34,226 bases of DNA from a virus. The position numbers and the translations under genes are program-made. Under the pieces are notes generated by a model, which worked only from the letters and a program-made list of their open reading frames with translations, was not told where the DNA came from and did no database searches. The DNA is taken from positions 1 to 34,226 of the IMG/VR virus record IMGVR_UViG_3300021365_000001; one strand, 5' to 3'. Shown here one piece after another: positions 14,778-24,200 of the stretch; the stretch's first letter is position 1; every line of letters starts with the position of its first letter.

Positions 14778-14804
14778 ATGCTATTCAATAAAAAGGTTAT
14801 CTAA
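14778..14804 (+). other. Leader mini-ORF before dCTP deaminase (8 codons)
   Basis: AGGGAACAAA precedes ATG 14778, which reads MLFNKKVI and ends in a TAA overlapping the dCTP deaminase ATG (TAATG). The mini-ORF contains the AAAAGG ribosome binding site of the next gene. It may be a coupling device or the remnant of a replaced gene. Confidence 0.35.
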
Positions 14805-15343
14805 TGATTTTATCAGATCATACAATTTTAAAAAGACTCATGAATAATGAGTTCGGCACAAATTTATCAAAAGAAAAAACCAAAATCGGCCCAGCTTCAA
14901 TTGATTTTCAAATCGACGATGAATTTTTGATTCTTGAAACTTACAGAGACAAAGAAGGGAAAGATTCGCTAAGATATAGGAAAATTGATTTAGTTGATCC
15001 GAATTACCCAGAGCATTTTACCATTCCAGGAAACCTCTGTTTTTTGGGGTCGACTAACGTTTCAATTGAGATTCCAAGTGACTTGTGCGCTCATGTCCAA
15101 GGACGTTCAAGTATTGGAAGATTATTTTTAGAAGTTCACCAAACCGCCGGTTTTATTGATCCGGGTTTCAAAGGTAAAATAACTCTCGAATTCAAAAACA
15201 ATACTTCGAACATTTTGAGAATTCCAAGGAATGAATATTTCTGTCAATTGATATTTGAAAAAATGGATCGTAAAGTCTGTCAAAATTATGATGGTGTTTA
15301 TCTAAATCAAAACAAAGTAACAGGCTCAAAGTTTGTTAAATAA
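14804..15343 (+). CDS. dcd: dCTP deaminase (Dcd/DUT family)
   Basis: Converts dCTP to dUTP in the dTTP pathway, adjusting nucleotide pools for an AT-rich phage. The 179 residues carry the family landmarks: MILSDHTILKRL, IGPASIDFQI, the GRSSIGR nucleotide-binding motif (100-106), TAGFIDPGFKGKITLEF with the candidate catalytic Glu129, and an FCQLIFE strand near 146-152. The length and GRSS-IGR fit Dcd better than a plain dUTPase. A bifunctional deaminase-dUTPase is possible. AAAAGG precedes the start. Confidence 0.88.
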   Translation: MILSDHTILKRLMNNEFGTNLSKEKTKIGPASIDFQIDDEFLILETYRDKEGKDSLRYRKIDLVDPNYPEHFTIPGNLCFLGSTNVSIEIPSDLCAHVQGRSSIGRLFLEVHQTAGFIDPGFKGKITLEFKNNTSNILRIPRNEYFCQLIFEKMDRKVCQNYDGVYLNQNKVTGSKFVK

Positions 15344-15351
15344 GGAACAAA

Positions 15352-15375
15352 ATGGAAAGAAAAAAAGGAGAATGA
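15352..15375 (+). other. Leader mini-ORF before the next accessory gene (7 codons)
   Basis: AAGGAACAAA precedes ATG 15352, which reads MERKKGE and ends TGA immediately before ATG 15376. It embeds the AAGGAG ribosome binding site of the following gene. It repeats the arrangement seen at 14778. Confidence 0.33.
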
Positions 15376-15810
15376 ATGAAAATAGTAAAAATAAAAAAAA
15401 TATACATTCATGAACTAGAAAATCTTTATGAAAATATAAATCAAGAGTTATTTGATTTTAAAGGAGGTAGTCCGATAAGTGTTAATAAAATCAAGAATTA
15501 TTTAATCCAAAAAGGTTGGGTTAAAAAAGGTTTTATAAGCTGTAATCCAACCTTGCCACCATCGGCATCAATTTGGCGAATTGAGTTAGATTCAGATTAT
15601 TATGAGATAAAATTACCCGAGCACACTTCTATTTTAGGTTATTCAAGAATGATGAATGATGTATTTTATGAGTTATCAGACGCTGAGAAAAGAAATAAAT
15701 TTTTTATTGCATTAGAAATTTCACAAAAAATTGATGAAATTATAGATAAGTTGAAAAGAGAAAATGAAATGGAGGATTTATGGAGAACGAGGATGAAAAG
15801 AAATCTATGA
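15376..15810 (+). CDS. Hypothetical protein (144 aa)
   Basis: Unrecognised protein with a strong AAAAAAGGAG ribosome binding site. It has a basic N-terminus (VKIKKIYIHELENLYENINQ), a central region with SASIWRIELDSDYYEIKLPE and a helical C-terminus ending in NEMEDLWRTRMKRNL. No catalytic or membrane motif is evident. It overlaps the next gene by 31 bases. Probably an accessory early protein. Confidence 0.6.
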   Translation: MKIVKIKKIYIHELENLYENINQELFDFKGGSPISVNKIKNYLIQKGWVKKGFISCNPTLPPSASIWRIELDSDYYEIKLPEHTSILGYSRMMNDVFYELSDAEKRNKFFIALEISQKIDEIIDKLKRENEMEDLWRTRMKRNL

Positions 15811-16019
15811 TAGAAATATTATATAAAATAAAAAACTTCTTCCTTAGAATGTTCACTAAATGTTATTGGGAAGCTCCTGGTAAAGACCAGGAAGAAATTA
15901 GTGGATACTACACCCTCAAAGGATGCACCGGAAAAAGCAGCATGAAGTACTACAACATGGATCCAGAAAAATATTGCCAAAACTGTGGTCGAGCTGTAGA
16001 GGAAATAAAGGGAATATAA
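15780..16019 (+). CDS. Small putative zinc-binding protein (79 aa)
   Basis: Last early gene, starting at ATG 15780 behind TGGAGGATTT. Four cysteines at residues 28, 49, 66 and 69, the last pair as YCQNCGRAVE, fit a zinc ribbon or knuckle. The N-terminal half is amphipathic (IEILYKIKNFFLRMFTK). It ends just before the bidirectional terminator. A nucleic-acid- or protein-binding role is possible; no family is recognised. Confidence 0.6.
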   Translation: MENEDEKKSMIEILYKIKNFFLRMFTKCYWEAPGKDQEEISGYYTLKGCTGKSSMKYYNMDPEKYCQNCGRAVEEIKGI

Positions 16020-16026
16020 ATCAAAA

Positions 16027-16065
16027 TTGTGTATCGTAAATAATTAAAACGATACACAAAATTTT
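16027..16065. terminator. Bidirectional terminator between convergent units
   Basis: An 11-bp stem (16027-16037 with 16049-16059, core GTGTATCGT/ACGATACAC) and an 11-base loop are followed by AATTTTT on the plus strand and TTTTGA on the minus strand. It lies exactly between the last early gene and the end of the leftward unit, so it can stop both. Confidence 0.8.
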
Positions 16066-16340
16066 TACTTTAAAAAAAGCTTATTTTTAACAAGTATCTT
16101 ATCAAGATTCTTTTTTGCTAAAGTTGCACTTTTCTTCTCAAAGACTTTTAAAGCTACTTTTTCAGTAACTTTTTTTGCGCTCTCCTGATCTTCTTTGCTG
16201 TGCTCGTGAATTGCTTCAGCAAGAATCAAAACAACGCTATAAAGAACTTTGTACTTCCCAAAACCAGCAATCAATCCGATTGAACCTGCAACTTCAATAA
16301 TGATTCTCCAATTGTTTGCATCAGTAAAAAAATCGATCAT
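16065..16340 (-). CDS. Small membrane protein at the lysis cassette end (91 aa)
   Basis: The N-terminus starts MIDFFTDANNWRIIIEVAGS and continues into a hydrophobic segment (IGLIAGFGKYKVLYSVVLIL), probably one membrane helix or re-entrant pair. A Lys/Glu-rich amphipathic helical tail follows (EDQESAKKVTEKVALKVFEKK). It is packed directly behind the endolysin. A second holin, antiholin or spanin-like role is possible; none is proved. Confidence 0.6.
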   Translation of the reverse strand: MIDFFTDANNWRIIIEVAGSIGLIAGFGKYKVLYSVVLILAEAIHEHSKEDQESAKKVTEKVALKVFEKKSATLAKKNLDKILVKNKLFLK

Positions 16341-16793
16341 CTAAACCCTTTCATAAATAGTTTTTCCGTTTTTCTTTTTTGCAATAAAGCACTCGTTAAA
16401 GTTTGAACAATATTTTGCAAGTGAAATATGAATCCAAGATGGTTCTAAAATCAATTGTCCGAAGCACAAACCGCTTTTTTTTATCCAGTTAAAAACCTGC
16501 TCATTATCAAAACCTTGAATGTAAAAATCAGCAGCTTCTCCATGTAAATGCTGTGAATTCTCAGAACCACCAACTGTTTTGTTTAAATCATAATACCGAA
16601 AACCGGACGTGACTTTGCATGGTGAATCAAAATGGTTTCGAATTTCCTGCAAAAGTTCATTACAAAGACTTTTTAAGTTTCTCACAATTGCTGGATGCCT
16701 TGCAAGCATCTTGTTTTTCTCTAAATGCTCAACAAAGTCTGTTCTTGTTAATTCATAAAAAGTAAAATTCTTAGAAAGTCTTTCAATTTCCAT
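16341..16793 (-). CDS. Endolysin, peptidase M15 family (L,D/D,D-carboxypeptidase-like)
   Basis: Cleaves peptide cross-links of peptidoglycan for host lysis. From ATG 16793 it has 150 residues. Family landmarks: TFYELTRTDF near the start, VTSGFRYYDLNKTVGGSENSQ, SQHLHGEAADF giving zinc ligands His82 and Asp89, and SWIHISLA with His122, the M15_3 arrangement. AAGGGGAATA precedes the ATG. The longer frame from 16871 has no supporting ribosome binding site. There is no signal peptide, so export depends on the holin. It overlaps the holin-like gene by 11 bases. Confidence 0.88.
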   Translation of the reverse strand: MEIERLSKNFTFYELTRTDFVEHLEKNKMLARHPAIVRNLKSLCNELLQEIRNHFDSPCKVTSGFRYYDLNKTVGGSENSQHLHGEAADFYIQGFDNEQVFNWIKKSGLCFGQLILEPSWIHISLAKYCSNFNECFIAKKKNGKTIYERV

Positions 16794-17004
16794 TATTCCC
16801 CTTAGTGATGATTTGAAACAATTTGTTTTGCTGATCTCTGTCTTGCTCTCTTTGTTCTTTGAAAAGTTCAATCATTGACTTTTCAAGAGACTCTAAACGC
16901 TCCATGATTCTTTGCATTCTGTTTGTGTCTCTGTAAATCAAATAAGCAATGAAAATCCCACCTATTCCGTATTCTAAAAGCACATTTTGAAATTGTTCTA
17001 TCAT
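16783..17004 (-). CDS. Putative holin (BhlA/UviB-like, 73 aa)
   Basis: The 73 residues have one N-terminal transmembrane segment (YGIGGIFIAYLIYR) followed by a charged coiled-coil helix (MQRIMERLESLEKSMIELFK) and a polar tail. This is the layout of BhlA/UviB holin-like proteins. It starts with an ATGA overlap on the fibre gene and overlaps the endolysin, forming the usual holin-endolysin pair. Confidence 0.68.
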   Translation of the reverse strand: MIEQFQNVLLEYGIGGIFIAYLIYRDTNRMQRIMERLESLEKSMIELFKEQREQDRDQQNKLFQIITKGNNGN

Positions 17005-17891
17005 GTCAATAAACTCACTGCTTGTTCAAGATCAATTAAGCGTTTGTTTAGTCTCTGAATTTCGTTAAGCATCGGAGCAATTAAACGTTCATAGTGAACC
17101 CCTTCTTCAATCAGATTGTCACCACTTACAACATCATAAAAAACAAAATGTGAATTGACTTGCGCAACTTGTTCAGCAATTAAACCGTATTCTTTAAAAC
17201 CCGTTCCTGAATTAATATATGTGTCATTTTCTTTTCTTTTGTATTCAAAATTGACTAACCATAAATCATGAATCCAGCTTGTGTCTTCCATTGATGAAAC
17301 ATTGATTTTTTTTCTCAATGTAGAAGATGTGTAGCCCCATTCTCCAGTGCTATTAATATATGCTGCTCTGATCGTTTCGCCGTTCATGTCGTGATTATAA
17401 ACGGCAGGAGTTGCCATAATCCCAGAAGTATCAACCCAAAATCTTGTTGCTCCAATTGTTGAGTCACGAATAAGAACTGAACCAGCGGGCCCTAAACTAC
17501 CAGCAACACTATGCGCAAAAATAGACCAAATTTGCCCTTCTCCTTCTTCTAATATTATAGACGGCCCAGTGCTATTTGAATTTTTCAGATGCATTTCAGC
17601 AGATGGATTTGTTTGTCCAACTCCAATAAACGAACCTTTTACCCAAAAAACTGGCGTTGCGTCATCATAAAGAGCAAAAGTATTTGTGAAAGTAATATTG
17701 TTTGAATATGCAGTTCCTGCAATGTTCAAATTATTGATCGAGCTTGTTCCAGTAACTACCATTGTCGACGGTGTTAGTGTTGGTGCTCCGCTGTCTTGTG
17801 CTGCAAGTGCTGCAAAATTAAGCTGCAATTGATTGATATCAGCACTAGCGAGCAAGCTATTTGTGTCTTTGCTTATAACATCCCATGCCAT
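17001..17891 (-). CDS. Tail fibre with C-terminal S74 (endosialidase-type) chaperone
   Basis: Receptor-binding or side fibre. The N-terminal part is Thr/Ser/Asn-rich and probably attaches to the tail. The middle carries beta-repeat-like segments (PSAEMHLKNS). The C-terminus, residues about 185-296, matches the intramolecular chaperone of endosialidase type (peptidase S74): STLRKKINVSSMED, LWLVNFEYKRK, YGLIAEQVAQV and YERLIAPMLNEIQRLNKRL. This domain trimerises the fibre and usually cuts itself off. Auto-cleavage is not shown here. It lies immediately upstream of lysis genes. Confidence 0.88.
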   Translation of the reverse strand: MAWDVISKDTNSLLASADINQLQLNFAALAAQDSGAPTLTPSTMVVTGTSSINNLNIAGTAYSNNITFTNTFALYDDATPVFWVKGSFIGVGQTNPSAEMHLKNSNSTGPSIILEEGEGQIWSIFAHSVAGSLGPAGSVLIRDSTIGATRFWVDTSGIMATPAVYNHDMNGETIRAAYINSTGEWGYTSSTLRKKINVSSMEDTSWIHDLWLVNFEYKRKENDTYINSGTGFKEYGLIAEQVAQVNSHFVFYDVVSGDNLIEEGVHYERLIAPMLNEIQRLNKRLIDLEQAVSLLT

Positions 17892-17901
17892 TGAAATACC
17901 T

Positions 17902-18477
17902 TTAAATTAAAACGTTGTAAGTTTTATCAAGTAAACCCCAAGTACTATCATCTAAGATGAAAGGGCCCCCTTTCAGTTTACCCGCTGTTTGTGCTGTAGG
18001 AAAATCACCGTCCAAAAAATTATAGTTTTGATCAAGCAAACCAAGAGAAGAGTTGTCAAGTATAAACGGAAACTTCTTTCCTTGTGTTACCGTTGCAGCA
18101 CGAATTGAATTTAAAAACAAAACTCCGCTGTATTTATCAAATTGAAGCCTTGAGCGATAAGGCATTGGGTTTACATTGTTGGAAATCCTGCAAAGCAAAC
18201 TCTCCGGACTGCTTGATAAATTGATTGTTAAAAGCAATTCGTTTTGATTTCTCCACCAATCAACAATGTTTGCCCTTGTTTCTGAGTTGACAAATTCAAG
18301 CGGTATTGTGTACCTAAAATAATCCCCATTAAGTTGATAATTGTTGTGTTGTCCTGCAATAGTCCTGTTGATTTTTCTGTTAATTATGATTTCTTCTGAA
18401 AAATCAAAAGTAGGATATATCTCGAAAGGTGAGACACTTCCCACATCAGCGGTTATATGAAAACTTTCAAAGTTCAT
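17902..18477 (-). CDS. Tail protein with WWR domain, paralogous to the neighbour (191 aa)
   Basis: Residues about 50-135 (YFRYTIPLEFVNS, NIVDWWRNQNELLLTIN, LLCRISNN, YSGVLFLNS) match the C-terminal half of the adjacent 18477-19289 product (VPLNHLNS, NEWWRSSRNLYFSYD, YIVKIANN, TSGNLSLQT). The C-terminus contains a duplicated motif (FPFILDNSSLGLLDQNYNFL and PFILDDSTWGLLDKTYNVL). The start overlaps the neighbour's stop as TAATG. A distal tail-tip or fibre-attachment role is likely from position between the tape measure and the fibre. Confidence 0.68.
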   Translation of the reverse strand: MNFESFHITADVGSVSPFEIYPTFDFSEEIIINRKINRTIAGQHNNYQLNGDYFRYTIPLEFVNSETRANIVDWWRNQNELLLTINLSSSPESLLCRISNNVNPMPYRSRLQFDKYSGVLFLNSIRAATVTQGKKFPFILDNSSLGLLDQNYNFLDGDFPTAQTAGKLKGGPFILDDSTWGLLDKTYNVLI

Positions 18478-19289
18478 TAATAAGCCAGATTTGTTTCAAC
18501 AGTTTGCAAAGAAAGATTTCCACTTGTGTAATTCCAGTACGGTCTTTCAAGTTTTGTGAACGGAGTTGAATTGTTTGCTATTTTGACAATGTACATATTA
18601 CTCAAGTCATCTATGTCATAAGAAAAATAAAGGTTTCTACTGCTTCGCCACCATTCATTCATTAAGCTACTTTTTAAAGAATTCAAATGATTTAAAGGAA
18701 CTCTCCATTCTCCAAATTCGCCCCACAAGTAAGAAGATTCACGCCCTTGCAAAGTTGTGTGCTCAACTAGATTTTGATTTGTTAAGTCTGCAAAATCCCA
18801 ATTCGAATCAAGAGTCACAAAATCAACGCTTGTCAAAATGTCATCAATATTCAATTCAAAAGCATTTCCTGAATAATTATTTACCTCAAAACTTAAAATT
18901 GCTCCAGTCTGACTTGTCACCAGCGTTTCAACTCTGTATCTTTCAAGATCGTTTGAATGTCCGATTGTCACTGCTTCACTGTTCAAGTAAGCAATAACAG
19001 CTCCTGAACTCTGCGCTGTGTTTGTTCTTGCCCAAAAATAGGAGACGATTGAGTGAGTTGAAACGTTACTTGTCCATCGTTGTTGCAAATCATTCAAGCT
19101 ATTATAATCATAACTCAAATTGCCATTTGATCCGCTGTTGACTTGAACAACTGCGCCGAAATTGGAGCTGTGCGTTTGTGTTGTGCTCAACTGTAAAGAG
19201 CTTATTGTAATACTCAAATCCCATGAACCAACATACTCAAAAGACTGTGAACCCGATAGTTGTCCTAGTAAAACCCCGATTTCAATCAT
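18477..19289 (-). CDS. Distal tail protein (270 aa)
   Basis: ATG 19289 forms an ATGA overlap with the preceding gene, so I prefer it to the codon seven residues upstream. The N-terminal half is Ser/Asn/Thr-rich and beta-prone (SWDLSITISSLQLSTT; VTSQTGAILSFEVNNYSG), like a carbohydrate-binding or jelly-roll domain. The C-terminal WWR domain (WGEFGEWRVPLNHLNS, NEWWR) is shared with the next gene. Probably part of the tail tip. No enzyme motif. Confidence 0.66.
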   Translation of the reverse strand: MIEIGVLLGQLSGSQSFEYVGSWDLSITISSLQLSTTQTHSSNFGAVVQVNSGSNGNLSYDYNSLNDLQQRWTSNVSTHSIVSYFWARTNTAQSSGAVIAYLNSEAVTIGHSNDLERYRVETLVTSQTGAILSFEVNNYSGNAFELNIDDILTSVDFVTLDSNWDFADLTNQNLVEHTTLQGRESSYLWGEFGEWRVPLNHLNSLKSSLMNEWWRSSRNLYFSYDIDDLSNMYIVKIANNSTPFTKLERPYWNYTSGNLSLQTVETNLAY

Positions 19290-21292
19290 AACGCTAGCAA
19301 CTTTGCACAACGAACAAAAACTTTTCCGTTTATGTAGTCCGGTTTAATATTTATAATTTGGTAAATTGATTCACTACCAATCAGCATTGGATGTTGAATT
19401 TTTACAACGTCAGTCAATTCGAGATTGAAATATCTAGCAGGCAAATTGATTTCCGCAAACTCTTCTGGTTGTGTTAATTTTCTAACTAAGTTATTCAAAT
19501 ACAAATTTGCTGTTCCGTCGTCTAAAATATATTTAGAAGATTTAACCACTTCATTGTCAATGCCTCCTGCTTCAGCACTTTGACAAAAAATAGAATTGTT
19601 TGGATTTGCTTGAACTAGATTTTCATATTCTTGAGTTAGAAAATTAAACCCATAGTCTACTTTGACATTTTTCGCCTTTTCTGTCTCGTAAATTGAGACA
19701 CCCAGAGGATTTTCTTTTAATTGAAAGCTTAATATGTCGGACGTTGTTATTGTTGCGTTAACTGTTGCAAATGCTGACTCTTGATAAGTTCTAAAGTTCA
19801 CCATTCCTGAATCTGCAACCCACAAATATTGTCCGGTAATCTTACAAAATTCGTTTGAAATGTCAGTTATCTTTCTTCTCTCAGCAAAGATGCAGTTGAA
19901 AAAGTACGAACTTGAATCAGTAACTGACTGATCTTTTTGCGTTGAAATATAATCAATCGAACTTTGATCGTATATATCAGAAAGAATTGTGAAAGGATTT
20001 TCTGATACTGCTACATCTCCACAATTCACCATTGGAGAATAAATTGAGTAGTTAGAATAGTCTTTTGATGACAAGCTTACATCATAAGAGACATAAGCAT
20101 TGAATAATGCAGGTGAATTTACGTCAATGTTTCCGTTCGCAATAAAATAGTGATATGCATTTGAAGCACTAAAAATAGAAGTCAAAAGACTGCTAATTCC
20201 TCCCATATCTTGAGAACCTACTAAAGTATTTGATAAGCTTGCATCGATTGAAATTATTGTCGGTGTGCTTAGTGAATCCGCTGAATAATAACCTATCCTG
20301 AAACTTTGATCAGTAACCGTTTGGAACCCTATTGCTGCAATTGAATAATTTATGCGATTTACATTGATAATGTCAGCATTGATTTTTTTTGAAATAGATA
20401 TTTTAGCAAGTGCATTGTATGAGTTTGTGTCAATTTGCCTGATACCATAAGTTCCATCAATTAAATTCCCTCTGATATAATCAACATCACCCTCACTCGT
20501 TTGGTCATAAATTGATTTCTCAGACAAAACTTTATCGTCCGAAATGTACGTTGATGAATTAAATTGAAAATCAGTGACTTGAAAATCTGCTGAACTGACA
20601 ACAGTTTCACTTGATGAATTCCATGTTGTTTCCATTAAATGAACAAAACTATTGTCTATTGAATAACTCCCAGAATTAACAGAACTTTTGATACCTAAGC
20701 CATCAGTCAATCTGTCATTAAAATAAACTGAACTAACCGAGTTTAACGCTGAAACATTAGACGGAGAAAGAAGCGTTTTAATAGAACAATCAACAGGAGT
20801 ATGGAAAATCGGCCTTAGGTGTTTCCCGTAGTATACAGGTTTCCCAAAGTCAGCACCTGAGACTTTCGGATGCACGTTTGAGTATGAATTCGTAATTGGA
20901 TAAAGTGGGAAAAATGGGTCTTTATCAAGAAACCTGTCATAAACTTTCAATGAAAATTTGTTTGGGTCCGATCCGTCACGCTGAATGCTTTGAACTTTTC
21001 CGAAATGCGGGTAAAAGAAGTCATCATTCAATGTCACTTTCAAACGAACTTCTGAACGTGGTAAATCTTTTATAATCGACTTAATGAATCCAAGTGAAGA
21101 AGAAAGCGTGACATCATAGTTCGACGGCTTCCCAAATCCACCGCCAAAACTAACCTCCCAACTAAGTCCAGAAATATCAATAATGTCTTTTTGATTAAAG
21201 AAATACGAACTGTTTGTATTTGCGGGAATAATCTCAACTTGTATTTCACTCAAAACACTAGTTGAGCTGTTCACACTCGCAATTGTTCTCAT
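19286..21292 (-). CDS. Large tail-tip / baseplate hub-type protein (668 aa)
   Basis: First gene after the tape measure, where siphovirus distal-tail or hub proteins lie. It overlaps the tape measure by ATGA. The N-terminus is beta-rich and includes a WEVSFGGGFGKPSNYDVTLS segment, then FGKVQSIQRDGSDPNKFSLK and YGKHLRPIFHTPVDC. A long Ser/Tyr/Asp-rich middle and a C-terminal region (ADSGMVNFRTYQESAF; LARYFNLELTDVVKIQHPM-like pattern) follow, suggesting successive beta domains as in hub proteins. No peptidase or lysozyme motif is recognised. Confidence 0.68.
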   Translation of the reverse strand: MRTIASVNSSTSVLSEIQVEIIPANTNSSYFFNQKDIIDISGLSWEVSFGGGFGKPSNYDVTLSSSLGFIKSIIKDLPRSEVRLKVTLNDDFFYPHFGKVQSIQRDGSDPNKFSLKVYDRFLDKDPFFPLYPITNSYSNVHPKVSGADFGKPVYYGKHLRPIFHTPVDCSIKTLLSPSNVSALNSVSSVYFNDRLTDGLGIKSSVNSGSYSIDNSFVHLMETTWNSSSETVVSSADFQVTDFQFNSSTYISDDKVLSEKSIYDQTSEGDVDYIRGNLIDGTYGIRQIDTNSYNALAKISISKKINADIINVNRINYSIAAIGFQTVTDQSFRIGYYSADSLSTPTIISIDASLSNTLVGSQDMGGISSLLTSIFSASNAYHYFIANGNIDVNSPALFNAYVSYDVSLSSKDYSNYSIYSPMVNCGDVAVSENPFTILSDIYDQSSIDYISTQKDQSVTDSSSYFFNCIFAERRKITDISNEFCKITGQYLWVADSGMVNFRTYQESAFATVNATITTSDILSFQLKENPLGVSIYETEKAKNVKVDYGFNFLTQEYENLVQANPNNSIFCQSAEAGGIDNEVVKSSKYILDDGTANLYLNNLVRKLTQPEEFAEINLPARYFNLELTDVVKIQHPMLIGSESIYQIINIKPDYINGKVFVRCAKLLAL

Positions 21293-24200
21293 GATACCTT
21301 TAGCCTTCCATTAATAACCATCTCCTCTAGCATCTGCCTAATTTCTTCACTTTGTGCTTGTGGGTTAATTGCTCGAACGTTGAAAGTAATATTCATCGGA
21401 GTAACACTACCTTGATTTTCACTCCTTGAAAGAACTCTTTCTCCTGCTTGAAGTTTTGCAATACCTTCGTCAGGTTGCATACCGGGCAGCCTTAACAGAT
21501 TGCTTTGATTTATTTGACCACCTTCATGGAAACTTAAAACGCTTTGAATTGGAAGCTTAAAACCACCGCCACCACCACTTACTGCGGATTCCATTGAGCT
21601 TTTTAAAAGATCCCAAAAAGAAATAAAAGAAACGCTTGTTCTACCAGTCCCAAAAATTGCGTCATTCATCTGATTAATAATTGCTTGCCAAAAATTAACA
21701 GATTGCCCAGTCGTGTTTTTGAAAAAGAAACCAATATATCCCATTAGCATTTCCCAAAAATTAACAGAATACCCGAAATTGTTTTGGAAAAGGTTTTGCA
21801 AGCTCCACCAAGCACGCTCCCAAAAGTTCACCACTTGGCCACCTGCATTTCTGAAAATATCGACTAGACCATTCCAAGCAAAGTGCCAGAAATTAACAAT
21901 AGCCCCACCGTAGTTTGTAAAAATATCTACTAAACCATTCCAAGCATTTTTCCAAAAGTTAACAACCTGCCCACCGTAGTTTGTAAAGATAGTTATTAAA
22001 TTATTCCAAGCAAGATGCCAAAAGTTCACAATTGCACCGCCGTAGTTTGTGAAAATATCCTTTAGATAATCCCATGCCAAACTCCAAAAATTAACAATTT
22101 GATTGCCTGCATTTCTGAAAATATCGACTAGACCGTTAAAGGCAAAACTCCAAAAGTTTACCACTTGGCCGCCGTAGTTTGTGAAAATCTCATAAAGCGA
22201 ATTCCAAGCAAAGTGCCAGAAATTAACAATTTGGCCGCCATAGTTTGTGAAAACTTTGTTTAATTCAACTCCTATCATGTTCCAGAAGTTAAAAACTTGA
22301 CCGGTATAATTATTGAAAATTTTATTAAATTCAAAACCTACTTTTTCCCAGAAATTAACAACTTGCCCGAGAAACAAACGGTCAATTTCCATTCCAACCT
22401 TTTCCCAGAAACCAACAACTTTATGCGGCCAATTGAAGATGTCATCAAGAGCCGCTTTTGTTTTTGCTGCAAAACTATCTTTGTTATCAGTTGAACCAAA
22501 CAAAGCAGAAATTTCACCAGTCCAGGCGTTTATTGTGTCTGATAAAAATTTCATGACTGCGATTAATGGCTGTAAAGTCACACTCATGACACGACCAACA
22601 AGCTCCAGTCCGGGTTTTATAGCCTCAAGTAATGGCAAAAATGCCTCAATAACTGGTATGAAAGCCTCTATAATTGGCCCAAAGAGTTTTGAGATTGCAT
22701 CGTTTAGCTTTCCAATTGCTTCCTGTGCTTTTTCGTTTGCAAGTAAAACTTCCATACCAAATCCAACAGCCGCGCCCATTGGTCCACCTGCTTGAAAACC
22801 TTGCATAGCACCTGAAACGCCAAGGATTTGCTGACCCGCATTTGATGCAGATTGTGCAACAAAATCACCAAGCCCATCGTCAAAAGTCGAACCTCCAGCA
22901 GTTTGGTTTGATGTTTTTCTTTTGGGAAATGTTGTTATTTTTACATCAGGAATACTTGATAAAGTTTTTGATAAAGTCTTTGTTTCTTCTTTTGTTCCGA
23001 ATATTGATTTTTTCAATTCATCAAAAGACTCTCTTAGACTTTGATTTTTCTTTGATGCATCAGACTCGCTATCATTCAAAGAATTAAAAGTTTTTGTTAA
23101 TTTTTTTGCTTCCTCATCAGCAAAACCGAACGCAGTTTTTACTTTTTTAAATGATTCAATTAACGGAGTAGATTCTTTTTTTAATGTTGAGACTGAATCA
23201 GTAGTTCCATTTAAAGAGTCTTTTGCAGCATTTCCTTTTTCCTCAATAACTCCCAAATATTTACCAATTATTTGAAATACACTGGAACTTTTCATTGCAT
23301 TATTCAGTACAATAAAACCTTCTTTTAGTAAGTCAATGACTGCTTTAACTCCGTTTAAAGCATGCTTGAGAGTTTCAATAACTAAAACAAAAGAACCTTT
23401 AATGAAATTACTTAGAATTTCGCTTTCTTCTTTTGAACCAAAAATAGCATTTTTTAAAGATTTGTAGCTTTCTGTTAGTTCATTAATAATTTCTTTAAGT
23501 GGAACCGAAACACTAATTGAATTAATTAATTGACTTGTGAAAGAATAAATTTCTTTTCCTGCTAATACAAAAGCCACAATAATATTTTCAATTGAATCGC
23601 CAAGGCTTGAAAAGAAAGAATTTATTTGCTCTTTGTTTTGAACAAGAAACTCATTAAATCCACTCGCAAGATTCGAAACACCTTGAACTAAATCCCTAAG
23701 AATACCGTCAAAGTTTTCAAAAATTGTTAGCTTTATCCCTGAGATTGAACTTTTAAAAATAGCAATATCACCATCAAGCGTGTTCAATCTTTCTTTTGAT
23801 GCTCTCAGTGCGTCATTTGCATTGCTTTGCTTCTTTTCAAAATCTTCTAAACCTTTTGCGCCCTGTTGAATTAACTTTGCAAATTTAGGCCCGGCTTCCT
23901 GTCCCATTATTGTCAGGATTTCGCTTGCAGTTGCTCCAGACCTTGAAAGTTGTTCAATAATATCTTTGAACGAATTAGTTTCAGGGTTTACATCTTCAAT
24001 GTTAATTCGTAGATCATACAAAGCCTTTTTTATTGATTCAGTTGGATTTGAGAGACGCGCCAATGCTCCATTTAAAGCCGTTCCAGCCTTTTCTCCTTTT
24101 ACCCCTGCGTCTGCCATTGCTCCCAAAATGACCGTTAATTCATCAAACGACATCCCAAAGCTTGCAGCAGTTCCCGAAGATGTTTCTAGTGCTGAGATTA

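Noticed and set aside
21640-22365. Possible CRISPR-like array (regular 66-bp repeat)
   Set aside because: Repeats are in frame within a coding gene, with no unique spacers and no short palindromic repeat; it is a protein repeat.
22313-22795. 160-residue plus-strand frame inside the tape measure gene
   Set aside because: It lies antisense to a strongly supported gene and its sequence reflects the complementary frame; no start signal.
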